Source: Desulfonatronovibrio hydrogenovorans DSM 9292
GTDB lineage: Bacteria > Desulfobacterota > Desulfovibrionia > Desulfovibrionales > Desulfonatronovibrionaceae
Length of the DNA: 64,000 nt
Assembly: GCF_000686525.1 (NCBI RefSeq)
Contig: NZ_JMKT01000016.1
Coordinates: 125,103 to 189,102, forward strand
Direction of reading: 5' to 3'
Under the pieces are notes generated by a model that did no database searches, was not told the origin of the DNA, and saw only the letters and a list, made by a program, of their open reading frames with translations. Position 1 is the first letter of the stretch, and each line of letters opens with the position of its first letter. Shown here in pieces: positions 1-8,264 of this stretch. A program made the position numbers and the translations under genes.

Positions 1-213
1 GCCCTGCTGATTCTTTATTCTTTAAGACACAGGCTGATGTTCTGGCAAAAGTAACCTGGACGTGAAACCGCCATCCGGCAAAACCAGATAGGCACAAGGC
101 GCCGGAACCGGCTTAACCTGGCCAGACCTGAAAGCCCAGGCCCAAAATGGACTAGCCAGAAGCAGGTAATCAGAAAAAAACCTGCCAGGTTCAGGGTCCT
201 GTAACTGCAAGGT

Positions 214-1269
214 TCAGTTCTTCCTGGCCCTTTGGAGCAGGGCCATGTCGGCCAGGACCAGCATGAACATGGACCTGAGTACCGGAACTATCCTGGGAAT
301 GGCGCTTATATCGTGACGCCCGCCTATGGTTATGGTTTTTTCCTGGCCCTTGGAAGTCAATGTTTTCTGCTCTCTGGCAATGGAGGGAATGGGTTTTATC
401 GCCACCCTGGCTATCAGTGGCTGGCCTGATGATATCCCAGCCAGTATTCCTCCGGCATTGTTTGATTCAAATCCGTTTCTAGCCATGGGATCATTGTTTT
501 CGCTGCCTTTGAGCCGGGCCGCCTGAAAGCCACGACCGATCTCTACCCCTTTAACCGCCCCGACTCCCATCAAAGCATAAGCCAGCCTGGCATCCAGCTT
601 GTCAAAAACAGGTTCTCCAAGGCCTAGCGGAACATTGTCCGCTCTGACCTCCACCACCCCTCCCAGGGAGTCACCGTCCTTTTTCACTTCTTTGACCAGC
701 TTTTCCCAGACTGGCACAACATCCGGATCAGGGCAGGCAAAAACATTGTCCAGCCCTCTAGACTCTGAACCGGATTTGGCAGTGATTCCCCCAAGTTCAA
801 CAGTATATGCCTCGACCCGGATATCCATGGTCTTTAAAAATTCCCCGGCAATGGCTCCGGCTGCCACCCTGGAAACCGTCTCCCGGCCTGAGGATCTTCC
901 TCCCCCCCGGTAGTCCCTGATTCCGTACTTGGCTTCATAGGTGAAATCCCCATGTCCAGGCCTGTATATATCCTTGATAAGAGAGTAATCCCTGGACCGC
1001 TGATCCTGGTTTGCAATATAGAATCCTATGGCTGTACCTGTGGTTTTTCCTTCAAACACCCCGGACAGGAGTCTGACCCTGTCCTCTTCTTTTCTCTTGG
1101 TGGACAAAGGACCTGAACCCGGCTTTCTTTTATCCAGCTCTATTTGGATAATGTCCTCGCTGAGGGCAATACCAGCCGGGCATCCCTCAACAATCCCCCC
1201 AAGTCCCGGTCCATGGGATTCTCCAAAGGTGGTCACCCTGAATATTCGACCGAATGTATCCCCGCTCAT
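214..1269 (-). CDS. aroC: Chorismate synthase
   Basis: Converts 5-enolpyruvylshikimate-3-phosphate to chorismate with reduced FMN, the last common step of aromatic amino-acid synthesis (cytosol). At 351 residues it has the usual family length. The N-terminal GESHGPGLGGIVEGCPAG motif, the central RPGHGDFTYEAKYG and RGGGRSSGRET segments and the C-terminal RHDISAIPRIVPVLRSM block are all present, so the enzyme looks intact. The ATG is preceded by AAGGAAG. It is transcribed leftward after the HPt gene, with about 40 bases between them. No regulatory site is evident. The family assignment is very secure. Confidence 0.97.
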   Translation of the reverse strand: MSGDTFGRIFRVTTFGESHGPGLGGIVEGCPAGIALSEDIIQIELDKRKPGSGPLSTKRKEEDRVRLLSGVFEGKTTGTAIGFYIANQDQRSRDYSLIKDIYRPGHGDFTYEAKYGIRDYRGGGRSSGRETVSRVAAGAIAGEFLKTMDIRVEAYTVELGGITAKSGSESRGLDNVFACPDPDVVPVWEKLVKEVKKDGDSLGGVVEVRADNVPLGLGEPVFDKLDARLAYALMGVGAVKGVEIGRGFQAARLKGSENNDPMARNGFESNNAGGILAGISSGQPLIARVAIKPIPSIAREQKTLTSKGQEKTITIGGRHDISAIPRIVPVLRSMFMLVLADMALLQRARKN

Positions 1270-1311
1270 ATGAATCTTCCTTGTAATGTTCAGGCAATGA
1301 AAAAATACCTG

Positions 1312-1683
1312 TTACTGGACAAAAATACCATTATGAATCAATTCAGCCACCAGGTCCAGCTCGGATTTAAGTAAGGGCAGAAGCTTTCCGGCCAGGTCCA
1401 GGTCGCCTCTTTTACCGGCCTGTTCCAGGGCCAGGGAAATCTCCCTGGCTCTAACCAGCCCGATCACAGCACACCCGCCCTTGATACCGTGGGCATTCTG
1501 GGCGACCTGATCAGGATCTCCAGACCGGACTCCTGCTTCAAGTCCGGGCATATACATGGGCAGACTCTGGTCAATGAATATCCGGGCGAGTTCCATGACA
1601 AAGTCTTTGCTGCCCATGCACCTTTCAAGGGCCTCCCTGGAATCAAAACTGACCAGGTCAGCAAAAAGATTTTCAGCACTCAC
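1312..1683 (-). CDS. HPt (histidine phosphotransfer) domain protein
   Basis: A small single-domain phosphotransfer protein. The phospho-acceptor motif AHGIKGGCAVIG contains the expected His (residue 65 from the GTG start), within a region predicted to be a helical bundle. I chose GTG at 1683 because GGAG lies 7 bases upstream and the resulting 123 residues fit a stand-alone HPt. An ATG at 1764 would add 27 residues with no good ribosome site. It would relay phosphate between a hybrid sensor kinase and a response regulator; neither partner is in view. It lies upstream of aroC on the same strand, probably by chance rather than function. Confidence 0.8.
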   Translation of the reverse strand: MSAENLFADLVSFDSREALERCMGSKDFVMELARIFIDQSLPMYMPGLEAGVRSGDPDQVAQNAHGIKGGCAVIGLVRAREISLALEQAGKRGDLDLAGKLLPLLKSELDLVAELIHNGIFVQ

Positions 1684-1799
1684 TATCAGTCTCCGGCCTG
1701 CTGGTTTTTTCTGAACCAAACCCTGATTGCGCAACAAAGGCAAAAAAACTATATCCTTGGACATCCAAAAGCTCAATCCTCAAAAAAAGGAACTATTAC

Positions 1800-3290
1800 A
1801 TGAAAAAATACTCTCTGGAACTCATCGTATTTTGCTCTGGAGCAGTAGTCATGATTCTGGAGCTGGTAGGTGCAAGGATCCTGGCTCCTTATCTTGGAAC
1901 ATCCATAATTGTTTGGACCGGACTCATCGGCATTGTCCTGGCCAGCCTGAGCATCGGCTATTATCTGGGCGGCAGGCTGGCCGACAAAGGGGCTACCATG
2001 GCCAGACTGTCCATAATCATTCTTGGATCAGGTCTGTTGATCGCTCTATGTACCATGATCCATAAACCTGTGCTGTCCTTTCTCCTGCAGACAAGCTCTG
2101 ACATCTATTTCAACGTGGTCCTGGCCACCACCATTCTTTTCGGCCCGCCAAGCATAGGCCTGGGAATGATCACGCCCTATGCCGTCAAGATGAAAATAAG
2201 GAGTCTGGAAACATCAGGAAGCTCTGTCGGGCGCATGTATGCCTTGTCAACCATCGGCAGTATTGTTGGAACCTTTCTTTCAGGATTTGTCCTGGTGGCC
2301 TTTTTCGCCAGCACCAACATCCTGTTCTTTCTGGCAGTGATTATGGGCCTGCTGTCCCTTTTGACAGCATTTAAACCAGCCCCTGCAGCCAAGTTCGCCT
2401 TAGCAATAATCGGGATTGCAGGAATCACCGTTGTCAGTTCATACCAGAGTTCTGCCCGGGAACGCGGCTTCTTTGACCTGGATTCCAGATATAACCGGAT
2501 CCAGATCTACCAGGGTCACGAACAGGGAACAGACCGGCTGGTCAGGGTCATAACCACCAGCCCGGGCAGATACCAGTCAGCCATGTATGTTGATGACCCT
2601 CAGGAACTGATTCTTGAATACACCAAATATTTCCGCCTGATCAAGCACTTCAACCCTGACATAAAAAAGACCCTGATGCTTGGAGGGGGCGCATATTCCT
2701 TTCCCAAACACTACCTGAACGCATTGCCCAAGGCAGAAATACATGTTGTGGAAATCGACCCGGAATTCACCAGGCTGGCCAGGGAACACTTTTACCTGCA
2801 GGACAGCCCCAGACTTACCATAACTCATCAGGACGGACGCACCTACTTAAACAGCAGCAGTCAAAAGTATGACGCCATTGTAGCTGATGTTTTCAGCGGT
2901 TCATACTATATTCCCTTTCAGATGACCACGCTGGAGGCTGTTGAAAACATGTCCAGACTCCTCAAGCCCAAGGGAGTTGTGCTTATGAACATCATCTCCG
3001 CAGCAGGCGGACCAAACAGCCGCTATTTTCAGGCCCAGCTCAAGACCTTTGAGCAGGTTTTTCCCCAGGTTTTTGCCTTTCAGGTAGATGCTCCCATTGA
3101 TGCCAAAAAAAACCAGAATATCATGCTGGCCGCTTTTAAATCCCATGAACCAGTAACCATGAGCAATCCTGACCCGGAACTGGACAGGATGCTGGCCAAC
3201 CTCTGGCAGGACGATTTTGAGCATGATCTCCCGGTACTGACTGATAATTTCGCCCCGGTTGACAGATATCTGATACCGGTTATTAATTGA
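1800..3290 (+). CDS. Membrane-anchored spermidine synthase-like protein
   Basis: A 496-residue fusion. Residues 1 to about 215 form a run of hydrophobic helices (about seven or eight), and residues about 240-496 form a class I SAM-fold domain of the spermidine/spermine synthase family. Visible motifs are LMLGGGAYSFPKHYL (nucleotide-binding glycine loop), HVVEIDPEF (acidic residue after strand 2), QDGRTYL and VADVFSG. True spermidine synthases are soluble and about 290 residues long; fused forms like this are common in bacteria, and whether they transfer aminopropyl groups is not settled. AAGGAA precedes the ATG. It is divergent from the HPt gene. The fold assignment is firm and the substrate is unknown. 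Confidence 0.8.
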   Translation: MKKYSLELIVFCSGAVVMILELVGARILAPYLGTSIIVWTGLIGIVLASLSIGYYLGGRLADKGATMARLSIIILGSGLLIALCTMIHKPVLSFLLQTSSDIYFNVVLATTILFGPPSIGLGMITPYAVKMKIRSLETSGSSVGRMYALSTIGSIVGTFLSGFVLVAFFASTNILFFLAVIMGLLSLLTAFKPAPAAKFALAIIGIAGITVVSSYQSSARERGFFDLDSRYNRIQIYQGHEQGTDRLVRVITTSPGRYQSAMYVDDPQELILEYTKYFRLIKHFNPDIKKTLMLGGGAYSFPKHYLNALPKAEIHVVEIDPEFTRLAREHFYLQDSPRLTITHQDGRTYLNSSSQKYDAIVADVFSGSYYIPFQMTTLEAVENMSRLLKPKGVVLMNIISAAGGPNSRYFQAQLKTFEQVFPQVFAFQVDAPIDAKKNQNIMLAAFKSHEPVTMSNPDPELDRMLANLWQDDFEHDLPVLTDNFAPVDRYLIPVIN

Positions 3291-3426
3291 GCCCGGGTTT
3301 GACTGGTGACATCTTGACCGGTAAACCATAATCAGATGCTGCCCCAAAAGGCTGCAAAGTAGTCATTAACCGGAAAAACAAATGCCTGGCTAATTTTGCT
3401 CCAAGCCCGGCCCAGGATCTTCATCC

Positions 3427-4857
3427 ATGAATCTGGAACAGATATTTTACGCGCTCATAGTCATCGGCATCCTGCTCCTGGTTGGCAAAATGATCCGGCG
3501 CAGGATCAAGGCCTTTCAGAAACTGTTTATCCCGGCCTCAATCATTGCCGGCATCCTGGGACTTTTGCTGGGAGAACAGGTTCTAGGAAGCCTGACAGCA
3601 ACCTTTATTACTAAAGAACACTGGATCAAAAACGGACTCTTCCCTGATCAGATCCTGGAAGTCTGGTCCGGCTTGCCCGGCCTTCTGATCAGTGCTGTTT
3701 TCGCATCACTGTTCATCGGCAAAAAAATACCGCCCCTTAAAGACATCTGGCACAAGGCCGGCCCAATGGTGGCCCATGGCCAGACCCTGGCCTGGGGACA
3801 GTATGTCATCGGCATTACCCTGGCCCTTGTTTTCTTGACTCCCATCTGGGGGATAAGCCCCCTGTCCGGGGCGCTGATCGAGATCAGCTTTGAAGGCGGC
3901 CATGGAACTGCAGCCGGTCTTGCCGAAACCTTTAAAGAGCTTGGTTTTGCCGATGGAGCGGATCTAGCCCTGGCCCTGGCTACCATGGGTGTGGTCATGG
4001 GTACTTTGCTTGGCATCCTGCTCATCAACTGGGGGGTGCGCTCGGGCCGCATCCATCCTCCCGGTAAAACAAGCACCAAGGAACTGGAAGAGCTGGCTGA
4101 ACATGATGAACGGGAAAGCCAGCAGCTGGATATTGAAAAATTCAGTGCCATGACCGAGCCATTGTCCCTGCATCTGAGTCTGGTCGGCCTGGCCATCGGG
4201 GTCGGCTGGATCATCCATCAGGGACTTATGTGGACTGAATCAGTATTTCTGTCAGGCTCAGACTTTGAGCTGATGCGTCATGTTCCCCTTTTTCCCCTGG
4301 CCATGATCGGCGGTGTGTTTCTCCAGATCATCCTGGACAGGACCGGCTACTCAAAATACATCGACCGCAAGCTGATCAACAGGATTTCCGGCGCTGCCCT
4401 GGACATCCTCATAGTCTCAGCCCTGGCCACTTTATCGGTCAAGGCAGTGGGAGCCAATATCCAGCCTTTCCTGATCCTGGCCGGAGCCGGGATTCTCTGG
4501 AACCTGTTCGGCTTCCTGGTCCTGGCTCCCCTGATGTTCCCCAGGGACTGGTTTGCCAGGGGGATGGGCAATTTCGGTCAATGCATGGGCATGACTGTAA
4601 TTGGTCTTCTGCTTATGCGGATTGTTGATCCTGACAACAGGACAGGGGCTATGGAGAGTTTCGGCTACAAACAGCTCCTGTTTGAGCCGGTGGTTGGAGG
4701 TGGTCTGTTTACAGCAGCATCCCTGCCCCTTATTTACCAGTTCGGGCCAGTTCCCGTCCTTATTCTCACCTCAGGCTTAACCCTTTTCTGGCTTATATTC
4801 GGCCTGGTTTCATTCAGGCAGAAAAAAAAGGAAAAACCCAGCAAGGATGCTCCTTGA
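3427..4857 (+). CDS. gltS: Sodium/glutamate symporter family protein (GltS-like)
   Basis: An inner-membrane secondary transporter related to the Na+/glutamate symporter GltS. It is 476 residues, longer than the roughly 400 of E. coli GltS. About ten to twelve hydrophobic helices are visible, with the family's glycine-rich re-entrant segment FEGGHGTAAGLAETF near residue 160 and a second inverted half after about residue 260. A charged cytoplasmic loop at about residues 205-245 accounts for part of the extra length. The stop codon abuts the stop of the convergent GT4 gene with no spacer. The family is secure, but the substrate (glutamate or another carboxylate) is inferred from family only. Confidence 0.8.
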   Translation: MNLEQIFYALIVIGILLLVGKMIRRRIKAFQKLFIPASIIAGILGLLLGEQVLGSLTATFITKEHWIKNGLFPDQILEVWSGLPGLLISAVFASLFIGKKIPPLKDIWHKAGPMVAHGQTLAWGQYVIGITLALVFLTPIWGISPLSGALIEISFEGGHGTAAGLAETFKELGFADGADLALALATMGVVMGTLLGILLINWGVRSGRIHPPGKTSTKELEELAEHDERESQQLDIEKFSAMTEPLSLHLSLVGLAIGVGWIIHQGLMWTESVFLSGSDFELMRHVPLFPLAMIGGVFLQIILDRTGYSKYIDRKLINRISGAALDILIVSALATLSVKAVGANIQPFLILAGAGILWNLFGFLVLAPLMFPRDWFARGMGNFGQCMGMTVIGLLLMRIVDPDNRTGAMESFGYKQLLFEPVVGGGLFTAASLPLIYQFGPVPVLILTSGLTLFWLIFGLVSFRQKKKEKPSKDAP

Positions 4858-5847
4858 TCAATGCGAACCGTGCAAGGCAATAATACGCTTATAAAGCTCT
4901 AAATAGTTCCTGGCCATGATCCTGCTGGTAAACCTTTTCAGGACATGGCTGCGGCACGCCTCAGGGTCAAGCTCTTCAATCCTGCCTAACTGATCAATAG
5001 TCTCAGACGGCCTTGCAGCCAGAAAACCGGTCCTTCCATGTTCAATGATTTCTGGAAGGGCTCCGTTTCTTGTCCCCAATACCGGGGTTCCGCTGATCAT
5101 GGCCTCAATGGCCACCAGACCAAAAGGCTCCGGCCATAGAGTCGGAAATATCAGGGCCTTGGCCCTGGCCAGAAGCCCGGCCTTTTTCTGTCCGTCAACA
5201 GGGCCGGCATAGCTCACCAGAGGCGAAAGCCTGGGTTTAAGCTGATTCTGAAAAAAATGCGGGTCAAGAAAATCTCCGGCAATAACCAGCCTGGTTTTGG
5301 TTTCTTGAGCGATCTTCATGGCCAGGGGCAATCCTTTGACGTTCCAGTCCACCTTACCCAGAAACAGCAGATAGTCGTTTTTTTCCCTCTGAAACAGGTA
5401 TTCATCCGGATCCAGCCCATTATGGATAAATGGATTTTCCGGCAAGCCGCAGACCCTGCGATGAGCATCGCTGACAAAACTGGTTTGACCATCAAACTCT
5501 TCTGGTCTGGCATATACCTTTCTGCCGGTATAATGGAACGGATACCCATGCACTGTCTTCAATGCCGGGATGGACAGCTTTTCCTTGTACGCAAAATGAA
5601 TGTGAACCAGATCAATGTCTGCCGGGATCAGACTCTGGATATCTGGTGGGCAGCGATTGATCTCGTTTCCGGTTTTCCTGAAGGTAATAACCCGGTGGGC
5701 CTGGGCATGGCTTGAGCCTTTCGGAGCTACCAGGGTGACCTCTAGTCCCATCCCTGCCAATTCCTTGACCAGCCAGTATACAACCCGCTCGGTTCCTCCG
5801 TAAAACCGGCAGGGTATCCTCCCCCCGGCAACAATACATATCTTCAC
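4858..5847 (-). CDS. GT4-family glycosyltransferase
   Basis: A retaining GT-B glycosyltransferase of about 329 residues. The N-terminal Rossmann half carries the GGTERVVYWLVKEL segment typical of GT4 acceptor domains. The C-terminal donor domain has FLGKVDWNVKGLPLA and the E-x7-E region EAMISGTPVLGTRNGALPE. I place the start at GTG 5847, which has GGAGG about 8 bases upstream, rather than the TTG seven codons earlier. It probably acts on a cell-surface glycan and lies just left of the glycan island, but its codon use matches the normal chromosome, so it may be ancestral. The sugar substrates cannot be told. Confidence 0.85.
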   Translation of the reverse strand: MKICIVAGGRIPCRFYGGTERVVYWLVKELAGMGLEVTLVAPKGSSHAQAHRVITFRKTGNEINRCPPDIQSLIPADIDLVHIHFAYKEKLSIPALKTVHGYPFHYTGRKVYARPEEFDGQTSFVSDAHRRVCGLPENPFIHNGLDPDEYLFQREKNDYLLFLGKVDWNVKGLPLAMKIAQETKTRLVIAGDFLDPHFFQNQLKPRLSPLVSYAGPVDGQKKAGLLARAKALIFPTLWPEPFGLVAIEAMISGTPVLGTRNGALPEIIEHGRTGFLAARPSETIDQLGRIEELDPEACRSHVLKRFTSRIMARNYLELYKRIIALHGSH

Positions 5848-6508
5848 CAGTAGAAACCTCCAGGCCAAACCTAATAATGACTATTTCAGGTGGATCTGGA
5901 TTTTTGCAAAAAACAATCCATGATTTGGCGGGGCAGCTGGCTTGACAACAAAACAGGGAAATTATTTCCCAAGCCGAATTATGATCCTATGCCGAACGAT
6001 CCGACAGGTAATGCTGGCTTTAACCCAGGGCCTTTTTCCGGACTTCTTTTATCCCAGACCTGATACTCTAAGGTCATTTTGAGCCTAAATCACTAGCTCC
6101 AAAGAATACCCGACATAAGCAACAGTCAATTAACCGACTTTGTAAACAACCAATTCCCTTAATATATAAGACTATTAAACAACAAAGACATTTTGTTACT
6201 GGAAACAAGTTAGAGATAAGAATGACATTTTATGAAAGAAACTCAAACCATTGTGATCAAAAGACTGCTGCTTTTAAGGATCTAAATAATTACCAACCAG
6301 TTTAAAAATAAGACTATGCAGTGATTATTGCCTTCCACTGATATTTCCTGGTAGTGTCTCATATACCTAGAATTGACTTTTTCTGCCAGGGCAATCCAAT
6401 CCGCGCTAATCCAGATCGCTGCTTTCCCGGCACACCTCTTGCTTAATTTTCCAAACAACATGAAATCAATATTTTTTCCCGGCATCAGATATTTGAATTT
6501 CCAAGAGG
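5848..6508. other. Non-coding stretch left of the glycan island
   Basis: No convincing gene is seen between the GT4 gene and the transposase remnant. Base composition drops from the chromosomal norm to A+T-rich after about 6100, with long A/T stretches around 6120-6250. A 78-codon minus-strand frame at 6282-6518 has no recognisable domain and no ribosome site and is probably spurious. The stretch marks the left edge of the compositional island. Confidence 0.5.
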
Positions 6509-6735
6509 ATGCGTACAAGGCAAATCACTGAAGGCAAGATTCTGACTCAAAGGGGCCGCAGGACTTACTACAAACGCTCCCAGACAGTTGAGCCGGCAAT
6601 TGGAAACCTCAAGACATGCCAGAACATGAGCTCCTTTTTGCTAAGAGGTCTGAAAAAGGAACAACTGAATGAGATGTTTCCTGTATCACCCACAACACAA
6701 TGAAACTTTTTAGGCAAAGCGCCAGGGGTCATGGC
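6509..6735 (+). pseudogene. IS1182-type transposase C-terminal remnant
   Basis: The frame from 6509 encodes about 64 residues containing YYKRSQTVEPAIGNLK and SSFLLRGLKKEQ. These match the C-terminal part of IS1182-family DDE transposases, where a KRxxTVEPxFGxIK block is followed by FLLRGL. The usual terminal HNLxKLxR block appears only after a shift to another frame, as HNTMKLFRQ starting at 6691, so the copy is frameshifted. Everything upstream (more than 300 codons of transposase) is missing and no terminal inverted repeats are recognised. It is a dead fragment at the border of the A+T-rich island. Confidence 0.7.
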
Positions 6736-6909
6736 CTTATAGGACCGGCTCACTCCGAAATAATCAAAGAACAAACTTGAGAATAATAATTCAATCGGGT
6801 CAAATAAAATGTTACGCTACGAGGCCACTAAAAGGTAACGCTCTCGTTTAAATAAAAAAACTGAGGTAAGCCCACTAAGCCGAGTCAATAAAAACATTAG
6901 ATAAATGAT

Positions 6910-8154
6910 ATGCAAAAAGACACCTTATCTCAATACGTCAAAAGAAAAATGGAAAAATCTATAGCTAATGCAGAAGAAGCCATGAACAAAAGTAAATGGG
7001 CAGAAGCGGCCCTTTTATGGCAAGAAATAATAAAAAAATTTAAAAATGATGCTCCACCTAAAGTATTTGCTTTTTTATCAATGGCATATCGTTTTCAAAA
7101 TGATATTGAAAAGGCATCTAGGGTTATTGTCCAAGGAGTTGAAAATTTCAATAATGATAAAATCATTCTCAGAGAATATAAAAAAATACTACAAGCCCAA
7201 AAAAAGGGTCAAATGGACGGCAAAACCATCAAAATAAGTCAAGCGCATAATACAACACACATTCTAAGACATATCTCTCAAAATGACTACAGGCCTTCAA
7301 AACAAGATAGATACTCATCATCTTCAAAAAAAGTAAATGTTACTCACTTGGAAATAACAACCAAAGTTGGGTGTCAAAACATGTGTCCGTATTGCCCTCA
7401 AGATTTATTAATTAATTCCTACAAAAAAATATCTGATGTTACATATTTACAACTTAGTAAATTTAAAAATATTGTTGACAACCTGCCGAGAAATATAAAA
7501 ATTAATTTTACTGGATTTTGTGAGCCATTCTTAAATAAATCATGTATCGATATGATTGAATATGCAAATTCTAAAAATCGAGAGATAACAATATCAACAA
7601 CAATATCTGGCTTACAAATGAAACATATTGATAGGCTAGAGAAAATACCTTTTTCTCTCTTTGCTATTCATATGCCATCTAAAAACGACAAATTCTTGAC
7701 TTCAAATAACTATAAACAAAAAATTAAAAAAATAATTGATTCTAACATCAGTAATAAATCTTTTCATTGCCATGGTAAAAATATACTTCTTAAAGAAATT
7801 ATAGAGCATGATAACTTCAAAATAAAATTTATACCACCAATATCACGATCAGGAAATTTACAAGACATTAAGACACTAGGAAAAACTGGACCTGTAACAT
7901 GTAAAAGAAATTATTCACATCCAGTACTGCTCCCTAACGGTGACCTAGTTATATGTTGCATGGATTATGGCTTAAAATTTATAATAGGAAATATTACTAA
8001 AAATACGCTTAACGAAATTTATAGTAGCGATAAATTCATAGAATTTCTAGAGCTCAATCAAAATGATACAGGCAGTTTATGTCACAAATGTGATGCTTAT
8101 GGGGTTCAATTATCAAAGAGTGATGCAAAAATGAAAAAGCATACGACCAGCTGA
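6910..8154 (+). CDS. Radical SAM/SPASM protein with N-terminal TPR-like cassette
   Basis: A 414-residue protein. Residues about 10-100 form a helical TPR-like cassette that is clearly paralogous to one inside the neighbouring giant protein. Residues about 140-320 are a radical SAM core with the CQNMCPYC cluster motif (Cys155, Cys159, Cys162). The C-terminal part has the SPASM-like pattern: a Cys near 331, the phrase LLPNGDLVICCMDY near 350 and a Cys pair near 392-395, which would hold an auxiliary Fe-S cluster. It lies about 110 bases before the giant gene, on the same strand. The reaction is unknown; in this setting modification of a sugar, peptide or carrier is possible. Codon use is strongly A+T-rich and no strong ribosome site is seen. 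Confidence 0.85.
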   Translation: MQKDTLSQYVKRKMEKSIANAEEAMNKSKWAEAALLWQEIIKKFKNDAPPKVFAFLSMAYRFQNDIEKASRVIVQGVENFNNDKIILREYKKILQAQKKGQMDGKTIKISQAHNTTHILRHISQNDYRPSKQDRYSSSSKKVNVTHLEITTKVGCQNMCPYCPQDLLINSYKKISDVTYLQLSKFKNIVDNLPRNIKINFTGFCEPFLNKSCIDMIEYANSKNREITISTTISGLQMKHIDRLEKIPFSLFAIHMPSKNDKFLTSNNYKQKIKKIIDSNISNKSFHCHGKNILLKEIIEHDNFKIKFIPPISRSGNLQDIKTLGKTGPVTCKRNYSHPVLLPNGDLVICCMDYGLKFIIGNITKNTLNEIYSSDKFIEFLELNQNDTGSLCHKCDAYGVQLSKSDAKMKKHTTS

Positions 8155-8264
8155 TGCGACTCCATCATGATTTTGACCCTCGACTAGGTGGTTGACAAAA
8201 AAATAATTACAAAGCTTAACTGACAAAATACTCAGAAGAATTCATTTTTTTCAGGGAGCCAGAG

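Noticed and set aside
22..210. 62-codon minus-strand frame just after aroC
   Set aside because: It starts with TTG, has no recognised domain and low-complexity content; proximity to aroC alone is not enough.
6282..6518. 78-codon minus-strand frame in the non-coding stretch
   Set aside because: No ribosome site and no domain; it overlaps the transposase remnant on the other strand.
6808..6848. Two similar GTTACGCT / GTAACGCT words that could be an element end
   Set aside because: The match is short and imperfect, and no partner end was found.
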